Made by a program: the position numbers and the translations under genes. From Candidatus Saccharibacteria bacterium (lineage in GTDB: Bacteria > Patescibacteriota > Saccharimonadia > Saccharimonadales > Saccharimonadaceae): a stretch of 64,000 nt of DNA. Of the stretch, positions 8,204 to 15,048 are shown piece by piece (position 1 is the first letter of the stretch; every line of letters starts with the position of its first letter). Location: assembly GCA_016789455.1 (NCBI GenBank), contig JAEUQU010000002.1:558001-622000 (forward strand), given 5' to 3'. The notes below the pieces were generated by a model. The model was given only the letters and a program-made list of their open reading frames with translations. It was not told the DNA's origin and did no database searches.

Positions 8204-8814
8204 TCCTGCTTATCCTGTGTCTCAACTACTAATGTCTGCACAAAGGCCGAAAGGCGCTCTGCATCGCTCCGTGTAATACTGGACGGCAAGTTCAAAGTTG
8301 CAAGCGTTCCGCCACCCAGGGGGAAGGGGAAAGCGATCAGGGCGCCTTGCGGCATTACCGGCGTCGCCATCGGGATTGACGGCACCATAGCCGCCTGCGG
8401 AGCGGGCTGAGAGGAGTGTACTTCGCCGTCGCGGACAGGAATGGCTTCAGGCGTGGTCGGCTTGCTGGCGGAAACACGCGGCGAACGCGTCTGGATTTCC
8501 GGCATCCAGCCCGGGCGCTCCATGAACAGCTTGTACCACTCCACGACGCGGGAGACGCGGGAGCGATAGGCCGTCAGGCTTTGGTCGGTGTAGGTGCCGC
8601 GGGTCAGATTGCCGAAGCGGGCCATGTAGTCGCCAGGGTCGATATCCTGTATCTTGGTATCGCCCCACTGGGGGCCGTCTACGGCCGACACCACTTTGGT
8701 AAAAGCGATCTTGAGCGGCTGGATGGCGCCATTGGTCGCCCTGCCTTTCGATACGATACTGTCCAGATATTCCACCGCGCCTGCCGCCGTGCCGTCGCCG
8801 ATAGTGTTCGCCAT
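8200..8814 (-). CDS. Orphan protein with integrase-SAM-like N-terminus
   Basis: 204 residues from an ATG with GGGAGG ten bases upstream; a longer frame to 8964 is rejected because it lacks a ribosome site. Residues 10-110 are helical, and YRSRVSRVVEWYKLF resembles the core-binding domain of tyrosine recombinases, but no catalytic domain follows. A Pro/Ala linker leads to a tail with LATLNLPSSITRSDAERLSAFV, a layout also seen at the C-termini of some phage and toxin-antitoxin proteins. Function unknown; it could be a DNA-binding regulator derived from a recombinase. Confidence 0.7.
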   Translation of the reverse strand: MANTIGDGTAAGAVEYLDSIVSKGRATNGAIQPLKIAFTKVVSAVDGPQWGDTKIQDIDPGDYMARFGNLTRGTYTDQSLTAYRSRVSRVVEWYKLFMERPGWMPEIQTRSPRVSASKPTTPEAIPVRDGEVHSSQPAPQAAMVPSIPMATPVMPQGALIAFPFPLGGGTLATLNLPSSITRSDAERLSAFVQTLVVETQDKQD

Positions 8815-8905
8815 TGTTGCTGACCCTCCCGTTTTTACATAACTACACAGGATTATTGCACCGTGCAATGGTGGCGTCAATGCGCTTGCGGTAGTGATGT
8901 AACAA

Positions 8906-9871
8906 CTACTTGCACAGCTCTTGGAGTGAGAGCCGGGATGTCGCATTGTCATCCTGCACTTCAATAACCATATTTTTTATCATGGGCTGTATTAAATTAG
9001 CATCGGCCATCGAACGCCATCCCCTCCCTCCGACTAGTATATGGAAGGAGCGCACCATGTCTTCCTCCTTAGGGGCATTGCCATGTTCATCATATGAAAC
9101 ATCGCGCAAGTACTGAGCGAACCTTTGTGAAAAGCCTAAATTCAATAAGTAAGCTACAGCCTTACTGCAAGTTGCGAGTATCCGTTCTCGAGACCCATCA
9201 TCGGTATGATGGCTAAGATAAACTGATTGATTAACAACCGATTGCGCTTTTTTATATACAAGACCTTCAGTGAAGTACATCTGATGTAACCAAATTAGTT
9301 CATGACCTATATTGTCGTGCAGAATATTAGTCATCAATTGAAATAAAGGAAAATCGCGCTGAACATCATACGCATCAAGTGGCTGCAATACGAAGTTAAC
9401 ATTTATTGGTGCTGCAGCCACAGGTTCAGATACGACATTTAGCGTTGAGAACTTTTGGCGTCTTGTCTCATGAAGTCCCTGTGTTCCAACGGGGAGTATA
9501 CCGATGTCATCAAGATGTATCCAGTCACTGCCATGAACTTCATTTAGCTTTTCCTTAATCCGTAAAATTTCGCCTGACAATTTAGAGTCTTCTTCCAAAG
9601 CCAAGATGCTAAGTGCTGAACTGATTTCATCATCTCTAAAATCCAAGCCCAGCGTCTGTACGGTATTCACTATAAGTGGCATGTTTGCAGGTGAGGCTGT
9701 TATGTCAAGCAATACATATCCACCATAGGTCGCGGCAGAATATTCATAATCTATATACTCAATCAGTCTTTTTGTCTTCAAAGACATATGTAAATGATAT
9801 GCCACGAAATGCTCATACAGATGAGCTACGTGAGTCTCCGTGAAAAGCTTTATAAGCGTAGTGGTTTGCAT
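8906..9871 (-). CDS. M16-like protein with an HxxEH motif
   Basis: 321 residues from the ATG at 9871, which has TATTAT with a TGC extension seven bases upstream, so the transcript should be leaderless. HLYEH (residues 17-21) matches the inverted zinc motif of M16 peptidases. A glutamate-rich stretch about 73 residues later (ALEEDSKLSGE) could supply the third ligand, but only one half-domain is evident. The gene is clearly AT-richer than its neighbours and has different codon use, which suggests transfer. A role as processing peptidase is possible but unproven. Confidence 0.7.
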   Translation of the reverse strand: MQTTTLIKLFTETHVAHLYEHFVAYHLHMSLKTKRLIEYIDYEYSAATYGGYVLLDITASPANMPLIVNTVQTLGLDFRDDEISSALSILALEEDSKLSGEILRIKEKLNEVHGSDWIHLDDIGILPVGTQGLHETRRQKFSTLNVVSEPVAAAPINVNFVLQPLDAYDVQRDFPLFQLMTNILHDNIGHELIWLHQMYFTEGLVYKKAQSVVNQSVYLSHHTDDGSRERILATCSKAVAYLLNLGFSQRFAQYLRDVSYDEHGNAPKEEDMVRSFHILVGGRGWRSMADANLIQPMIKNMVIEVQDDNATSRLSLQELCK

Positions 9872-9898
9872 GTTCTTGATAATAGCAAAAGTTATAAT

Positions 9899-9928
9899 GG
9901 GGTGCTCGGAAAGTACGCCGAGCACCCC
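9899..9928 (-). terminator. Perfect 11-bp inverted repeat
   Basis: GGGGTGCTCGG / CCGAGCACCCC with an 8-base loop, just after the stop of the minus-strand gene at 9937. It lacks a T tract on either strand, so it is a hairpin terminator candidate or mRNA-stabilising element rather than a textbook terminator. Confidence 0.5.
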
Positions 9929-9936
9929 TTGGCCAG

Positions 9937-10188
9937 CTAGCTCTGGCCGCGCCCACGCCGATCCGTGCCGTGGCTCTTGTTGTTGTGACGTTTCGCCCGG
10001 CGTCCGGGACGTTCCTGCCGGGCAAATCCGGAGGTGTCGCCGCCAAGGCGTACGTCACTTGAGCCAGACCCTTGAATGGGCACCGGCTCGCCATGAACGA
10101 ACTTCACCCTGTTGGTGCCGAACATGGAGAAGTATCTCTCGCACGTAGGGCAGCCGCAGGTCTTGGGATGGCTGTGACGCTCGGCCAC
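9937..10188 (-). CDS. Small basic protein with a CxCxxC cluster
   Basis: About 83 residues. Near the N-terminus HSHPKTCGCPTCERYF combines His and three Cys residues, a plausible metal site. The C-terminal half is Arg/Lys/Gly-rich and probably disordered or nucleic-acid binding. The GTG at 10188 has AAGGTGG five bases upstream and is preferred over the GTG at 10197. A well-spaced promoter lies upstream and a strong hairpin downstream. Family unknown. Confidence 0.55.
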   Translation of the reverse strand: MAERHSHPKTCGCPTCERYFSMFGTNRVKFVHGEPVPIQGSGSSDVRLGGDTSGFARQERPGRRAKRHNNKSHGTDRRGRGQS

Positions 10189-10234
10189 AGATGCCACCTT
10201 TCGGTCAGTAGCGCTCAGGGTAGAGGGCTATAAA

Positions 10235-10263
10235 ACTGTAACATTTATTCATACTTTAGTCAA
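10235..10263 (-). promoter_or_regulatory. Promoter of the small CxCxxC gene
   Basis: On the minus strand TTGACT (10263-10258) and TACAGT (10240-10235) are spaced by 17 bases. It lies back to back with the leaderless promoter of the DHH phosphoesterase. Confidence 0.7.
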
Positions 10264-10293
10264 TATTTATACCCCTATGGTACACTGTTATGA

Positions 10294-11334
10294 ATGTATA
10301 TCACTGCGGCCGAAGCGCTGGATCGTGCCAGCCATATCGTCGTCATCCAGGCCGAAAACCCGGATGGAGACTCCCTGGGCTCTGCTTTGGCGTTAGAAGA
10401 ACTGCTCGGCAACCGCGGCAAGCAGGTGAGTATGTACTGCAAGGTCAACATTCCCTCGTACCTCCGCTATTTCAAGGGCTGGGATCGTGTTACTGCCGAT
10501 TTTCCGCGCAAGGCCGACCTGGCGATCATTGTTGATACTGCCAGTGCGACACTGCTCCAGAAGGCGTTATCTCCTGAAGTACGCACCAAACTATCCCACA
10601 TGCCGGTCATCGTCTTCGACCATCACGTTACCAAAGGCGACCTGCCGTTTCCGACCATCGATGTCCTCGACCCAAGCCGCGTCGCCACCGGCGAGCTGCT
10701 GCTTGACTTTGCCGAACAGTCCGGCTGGGATATCACACCTGACGCCGCAGACAATCTGCTTGGCTCCATTCTGGCCGATAGCCTGGGTCTGACCACTGAG
10801 GGCACTAGTCCGGAAAGTGTCCGTTCCGTTGCCAAATTAATGGAGTACGGCACCCACACCAGCCAGGTGGAAACACGGCGGCGTGAGTTCATGCGCAAAA
10901 GCCCTGAGATTCTGGCCTACAAGGGCCGCCTGCTGCAGCGCATCGACTATTTCCTGGACGGAGCGCTGGCCGTCATCCACATTCCCTGGGAAGAGATCGA
11001 GGAGTATTCCGACCGCTTCAATCCAAGCGTGCTCGTGCTGGACGAAATGCGGCTGGTGGACAACGTCAAAATTGCCGTGGCAATCAAGACGTACCCAGAC
11101 GGACGAATCACCGGCAAGCTGCGGGCAAACCCCGAGGCCAAGATCGCCGAGATGGTGGCCGGCTACTTCGGGGGCGGCGGCCATCCATTCTCGGCTGGAT
11201 TCAGAGTATATGACAATTATGAAACCGTGATTAAAGAATTGGTGAATGCCACCGACAAGGCATTGCAAAACCTTTCAAACACCGCTTCCAAAAATGCCAG
11301 TACCCCTGCTAAAAGTGCTCAGGATGGTTGTTGA
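10294..11334 (+). CDS. DHH/DHHA1 phosphoesterase (nanoRNase/pAp phosphatase type)
   Basis: Predicted to degrade very short RNAs and/or pAp. Motifs in order: NPDGDSLGSALAL, IIVDTAS, VFDHHVTKGD (the DHH motif), ADSLGLTTEG, and the DHHA1 motif GGGGHPFSAGF. The length of 346 residues fits the NrnA family. TACACT at 10281-10286 ends seven bases before the ATG at 10294, so the mRNA should begin at the start codon. A second ATG four bases earlier (10290) is out of frame. Confidence 0.9.
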   Translation: MYITAAEALDRASHIVVIQAENPDGDSLGSALALEELLGNRGKQVSMYCKVNIPSYLRYFKGWDRVTADFPRKADLAIIVDTASATLLQKALSPEVRTKLSHMPVIVFDHHVTKGDLPFPTIDVLDPSRVATGELLLDFAEQSGWDITPDAADNLLGSILADSLGLTTEGTSPESVRSVAKLMEYGTHTSQVETRRREFMRKSPEILAYKGRLLQRIDYFLDGALAVIHIPWEEIEEYSDRFNPSVLVLDEMRLVDNVKIAVAIKTYPDGRITGKLRANPEAKIAEMVAGYFGGGGHPFSAGFRVYDNYETVIKELVNATDKALQNLSNTASKNASTPAKSAQDGC

Positions 11335-11410
11335 TTTTACGAACTTGTACTTCGTTCATCACCATTTAACTTTCGAGCGCTACACTCGTAGCAGATAGAC
11401 AGGGGACACA

Positions 11411-12874
11411 ATGAATACACACACGCAATCAGTCACATTTCATAACTCACCCGCCAGGCAGCGGCAGGAGTTCACGCCGCTCGAGCCGGGCAGGGTAACG
11501 CTTTATACCTGCGGCCCGACCGTCTATAACTATCTCCACGTCGGCAACTGGGTGGCGTATGTCCGTTGGGACATGTTGGTGCGCACCCTTGAGTTGAGCG
11601 GCTATAAAGTGGAACGCGTCATGAACATCACCGACGTCGGCCACCTGACCGGCGAGAATGAAGGCGACGCCGATCAAGGTGAAGACAAACTGGAGAAGGG
11701 TGCCCGCCGGGAAGGTAAGACCGCCTGGGAAGTCGCAAAGATGTATACAGACGACTTTTTAGCCGGCATGCAGGCACTGGCGCTACTGCCGCCGCAACAC
11801 ATCACCAAGGCCACCGACTACATCCCGCAGCAGATCGCCCTCGTCAAAACCTTGGAGGAAAAGGGCTTTACCTACATCATCAGTGACGGCGTCTATTTCG
11901 ATACCGCCGAATTCCCGCGCTACGCCGAATTCGCCCAGCTGGATCTCAAGGCCCTGCAGGAGGGAGCACGCGTCACAGCCAATCCCGAAAAACGCAACGC
12001 CAGCGATTTCGCCGTCTGGAAATTCAGCCCTAAGGACGCCAAGCGCGACATGGAATGGGACAGTCCCTGGGGCACCGGCTTCCCGGGTTGGCACCTGGAA
12101 TGCTCGGCCATGGCCATGGATATCCTTGGCGAGACCATTGATATCCATACCGGCGGCATCGACCATATTCCCGTCCACCACACCAACGAGATAGCACAGA
12201 GCGAAGCGGCCAGTGGCAGGCAGTTCGTGCGCTACTGGCTGCATAATGCCCACTTACTGGCCGAGGGCACCAAGATCAGCAAAAGCCTGGGCAACGGCTT
12301 CACCCTGCAGGACATTGCCAAAGAAGGATACTCACCACTCGATTTCAAGATGTTCGTCCTGCAAAGCCACTACCGCACCGAGAGCAACTTCAGTTGGCAG
12401 AATCTGGCAGCGGCCGCCGCGCGGCTGAGCAATTGGCGGGAGTTTGCCGTGCTGCGCTGGCAGGCGGAAGGCGGAGATGATGCCAAACTGAGCGCCTTGA
12501 TTGACGAAGCCTGGGCTGCGATTACCAAAGCATTGCAAAACGATCTGGACACGCCGGAAGCCCTGCGCCATACCGATGAAATCGCCGGCAAGCTGAAAGC
12601 CGCTACGCCCGCACAGCTGCCCAAGCACCGCCTTGCTGCGTTCATTGCACAACTCGACAAAGCATTCGGTCTACAGCTTGAACAAAATACTCCAGACATC
12701 ACTAAGGCCGGCCAGACATTACTTGATGAGCGTCAGACCGCATTACAGAACAAAGACTGGGACACCAGCGACCAGCTGCGTGCCAGCCTGCGCGACGACC
12801 ATGGCATCATCGTCCGCGACATCCAGCAGGACGGCAACAAGCGCCAACTATGGAGCTGGACCGGCTCAAAATAG
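11411..12874 (+). CDS. cysS: Cysteinyl-tRNA synthetase
   Basis: Charges tRNA-Cys. Class I motifs are HVGN (HIGH equivalent, in TCGPTVYNYLHVGN) and KISKS (KMSKS equivalent). The zinc site appears intact: the Cys of YTCGP, the Cys of WHLECSAM and the His/Glu of HHTNEIAQSE. The 487 residues match the family, so zinc enzymes are not lost in general here despite the DnaX and RecR changes. A 76-base gap to the DHH gene and an upstream TACACT suggest a separate transcript. Confidence 0.96.
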   Translation: MNTHTQSVTFHNSPARQRQEFTPLEPGRVTLYTCGPTVYNYLHVGNWVAYVRWDMLVRTLELSGYKVERVMNITDVGHLTGENEGDADQGEDKLEKGARREGKTAWEVAKMYTDDFLAGMQALALLPPQHITKATDYIPQQIALVKTLEEKGFTYIISDGVYFDTAEFPRYAEFAQLDLKALQEGARVTANPEKRNASDFAVWKFSPKDAKRDMEWDSPWGTGFPGWHLECSAMAMDILGETIDIHTGGIDHIPVHHTNEIAQSEAASGRQFVRYWLHNAHLLAEGTKISKSLGNGFTLQDIAKEGYSPLDFKMFVLQSHYRTESNFSWQNLAAAAARLSNWREFAVLRWQAEGGDDAKLSALIDEAWAAITKALQNDLDTPEALRHTDEIAGKLKAATPAQLPKHRLAAFIAQLDKAFGLQLEQNTPDITKAGQTLLDERQTALQNKDWDTSDQLRASLRDDHGIIVRDIQQDGNKRQLWSWTGSK

Positions 12875-12886
12875 CGGCATGAAGAA

Positions 12887-12926
12887 GGGCCTGAAGGCGC
12901 GAGCATGAGCTCACTCCTTCAGGCCC
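12887..12926. terminator. Long inverted repeat between convergent genes
   Basis: GGGCCTGAAGG / CCTTCAGGCCC, an 11-bp perfect stem with an 18-base loop, lies between the cysS stop and the stop of the convergent gene at 12934. It could end either transcript; there is no strong T tract. Confidence 0.6.
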
Positions 12927-12933
12927 CAGGCCG

Positions 12934-13635
12934 TCAGACTTCGTGGGTCGTGACGACCGGCAGCAGGTCGTCGTCTTCCTCCAGACCAATCCGGTGGAGA
13001 AGCTGAGACGCCTTGTCGTCGTCGGGAACGACGTCGATGAACGGCTCGGTCGGCTGCCACTGGCCTGACCGCAGCCGACGGTAAGCGCGGTGCGCGTCCT
13101 CCAGGGCGCCGGGCCCAGTTGCCACCAGACGCAGATCCCACTCACGCAGCACCAGCACCGGCAGAGTCAGCGAGACGGACTCGTGACGGTTGAGCGAGTG
13201 CCCCCGCAGGCTGGCCTCCAGCAGCTCCCTGACCTCATCACCCTGCATCGGGTTGTCGTAGCGGCGGTAGTGGAACACCACTGCTTCGAGGCCGATCTCC
13301 CGGTCGATATAGAAGCCGGCCGCCGGGAAGTTGTCGTTACGATGTTCACTCAACCGGACTTCCACGATGTGCAGCTGCAGGTAGACCGGCGGCAACATGC
13401 CGCGGATGTAGGCGCTGCTCGGCTTGTACTCAATCAGCCCGTCGCCAACCACCCAGAAGGTGTGGCCTTCGTACTGGAAGGTGCGGCCTTCGTACTGGAA
13501 GGTGTAGCCGGACATGGTGTCCTCCGCGTCCGGCGAGGGCAGCTTGTCCTTCAGCGCCAGACGCAGTCGGTTGGCTCGCCGTCCATTCGCCTTGACCTTC
13601 AGGTCGAAGCGGATGGACGAGTACGGATATTCCAT
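12934..13635 (-). CDS. Orphan protein with an internal TFQYEG duplication
   Basis: 233 residues, probably cytosolic: no signal peptide or membrane helix. Residues 45-56 contain TFQYEGRTFQYEG, a recent in-frame duplication visible in the DNA as a direct repeat. The rest alternates beta-type segments and charged loops and ends with an acidic tail (EEDDDLL). The ATG has a weak purine-rich site upstream. It is one of several accessory genes with their own promoter and hairpin. No family recognised. Confidence 0.7.
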   Translation of the reverse strand: MEYPYSSIRFDLKVKANGRRANRLRLALKDKLPSPDAEDTMSGYTFQYEGRTFQYEGHTFWVVGDGLIEYKPSSAYIRGMLPPVYLQLHIVEVRLSEHRNDNFPAAGFYIDREIGLEAVVFHYRRYDNPMQGDEVRELLEASLRGHSLNRHESVSLTLPVLVLREWDLRLVATGPGALEDAHRAYRRLRSGQWQPTEPFIDVVPDDDKASQLLHRIGLEEDDDLLPVVTTHEV

Positions 13636-13783
13636 GGTTCACCATTTTCTCTCGGACGAAGCTAACAGCGATTACTATATAATATTACTTATATAAATTC
13701 AACTCTCTGCCATGCTACTATGCAGTACTCGCTCCATATGCTTTACTGCTACATACCCGCACACCAACAGCAGGGAGCACCCG

Positions 13784-14308
13784 ATGACCACCGACACCAC
13801 GTCCAGCGACCTGCACCTCATGCAGAGCTGCGCCCTCCTGGGGCTGTTCGCAATCCTGGAACAAAGCTTCGGCATGAGCAGCCACAGGGCAGCACTCGTC
13901 CGAGAGGCGTTTGACGGAGAGCTGGACATGGACGACTGCGCCAGCGTGACAAAGGTCGAGCGCCACTCCGGATTCACCTGGACCACTACGCTCACAGCCA
14001 TGGATACCGGACCGAACCAGGAAAACTGCCAGTGGGATGTCCGCTGGCAGATCGAGTTCACTGATGAGCGGCTCGGCCAGGGGCACTACTTCAGCGATCG
14101 CTGCGGTGCAGCCTGGCTGCAGTGGGAGTACCCGCCCGGCGATTCGGGTGAAGGTGCCAGGCTCAACCTCAACAACGGGCGGAGCTCATCCGGCACCATC
14201 AGCGAAGCACAACTCCTTGCCACGCACAGCGCGTTGCGCCAAGCGGCAGTGATATACACCACGACCAAGGACTGGGACACGGGCCATCTGGGCCATTGGT
14301 TGGTGTAG
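13784..14308 (+). CDS. Orphan accessory protein (174 aa)
   Basis: CAGGGAG lies eight bases before the ATG at 13784; the longer frame from 13712 lacks a ribosome site. The N-terminus is Thr/Ser-rich, then a helical stretch (LLGLFAILEQSFG) and an acidic, Trp-rich middle. No membrane segment, signal peptide or known motif is seen. Transcription is divergent from the gene at 12934 across an AT-rich promoter region, and a strong terminator follows six bases after the stop. Function unknown. Confidence 0.7.
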   Translation: MTTDTTSSDLHLMQSCALLGLFAILEQSFGMSSHRAALVREAFDGELDMDDCASVTKVERHSGFTWTTTLTAMDTGPNQENCQWDVRWQIEFTDERLGQGHYFSDRCGAAWLQWEYPPGDSGEGARLNLNNGRSSSGTISEAQLLATHSALRQAAVIYTTTKDWDTGHLGHWLV

Positions 14309-14313
14309 TGGGG

Positions 14314-14342
14314 ACGGCGGCCCGCCCGTGGCCGCCGTTTTT
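14314..14342 (+). terminator. Intrinsic terminator of the 13784 gene
   Basis: ACGGCGGCC / GGCCGCCGT with a 7-base loop followed by TTTTT. Confidence 0.9.
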
Positions 14343-14362
14343 CATGATCATAATTAAAAGTA

Positions 14363-14398
14363 TCCGGTGCGGCAGGCCGTGAAGCCCGCCGCACCGGA
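14363..14398 (-). terminator. Terminator of the 14407 gene
   Basis: Perfect 11-bp stem TCCGGTGCGGC / GCCGCACCGGA; on the minus strand it is followed by TACTTTTAATT. It forms a convergent pair with the terminator at 14314. Confidence 0.75.
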
Positions 14399-14406
14399 CA
14401 GTGCCG

Positions 14407-14850
14407 TCAGCCGCCCAGTGGCGGCGGAGGTGGCGGATCGTCGTACCGGCCCTGGACACACTCCTCAGTGTAGAGGTGCTGCGGCAGACCCGCCTGATCG
14501 ACCGCAACGGACAGCCGCGGCATGTCGAGCCGCAAATGCTGCGTAGATCCGTTGTAAGCGATGACCAGGGTCATGCAGGTCTCAAGGGCATCCTGGGCCA
14601 CCTGCGAGTCCTGGTCTGGCTGCTGGGCATACACCCAGCGCTGCTGCATCAGGGCGTAGTGCACCGCACGCAGCACCTGGACCTGGTCCTTGACACCTTG
14701 CTGCCGTCCCTGGCCCTGCCCCAGCAGAAGTCCCAGGGCTCCAGCCAGAATCATCAGCAGACCCACCAGCACCACGGCATAGCTCGCGCGCGCCTGGACC
14801 ATCCGGTACTCCCGGGCAGGGGGCGTCCTGGCGGCTTCAGCCTCGGCCAC
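14407..14850 (-). CDS. Single-pass membrane orphan protein
   Basis: About 147 residues from a GTG at 14850 that has AAGGAG nine bases upstream; the longer frame to the ATG at 14892 is less likely. One membrane helix (YAVVLVGLLMILAGALGLLL, about 26-45) follows a charged N-terminus, then a Gln-rich helical region and a tail ending in PPPPPPLGG. Upstream, TTGAAT and TATAAA are spaced by 16 bases. Function unknown. Confidence 0.65.
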   Translation of the reverse strand: MAEAEAARTPPAREYRMVQARASYAVVLVGLLMILAGALGLLLGQGQGRQQGVKDQVQVLRAVHYALMQQRWVYAQQPDQDSQVAQDALETCMTLVIAYNGSTQHLRLDMPRLSVAVDQAGLPQHLYTEECVQGRYDDPPPPPPLGG

Positions 14851-14975
14851 GGATATCAACTCCTTATTTTGTCGGGGAAGCGAATCCACCAATCTTTATA
14901 CATAATTTTTCGTTAAATTCAATCTATCAGTACCACTCACAAGGGCAGCAAAGGGGAAAATACATCATATTTGAC

Positions 14976-15004
14976 TTGACATTATAGAGCATAAGGTATA
15001 TAAT
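14976..15004 (+). promoter_or_regulatory. Consensus promoter of the copper radical oxidase gene
   Basis: TTGACA (14976-14981) and TATAAT (14999-15004) are separated by 17 bases, a perfect match to the sigma70 consensus. The leader is about 38 bases. Strong expression of the secreted oxidase is expected. Confidence 0.92.
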
Positions 15005-15048
15005 TAGGGTATACATTATCACTATTAACCAGTAGGTCGTTCTATCGT

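Noticed and set aside
8200-8814. Prophage or integrative element
   Set aside because: No integrase catalytic domain, capsid, terminase, portal or relaxase gene is present anywhere in the window.
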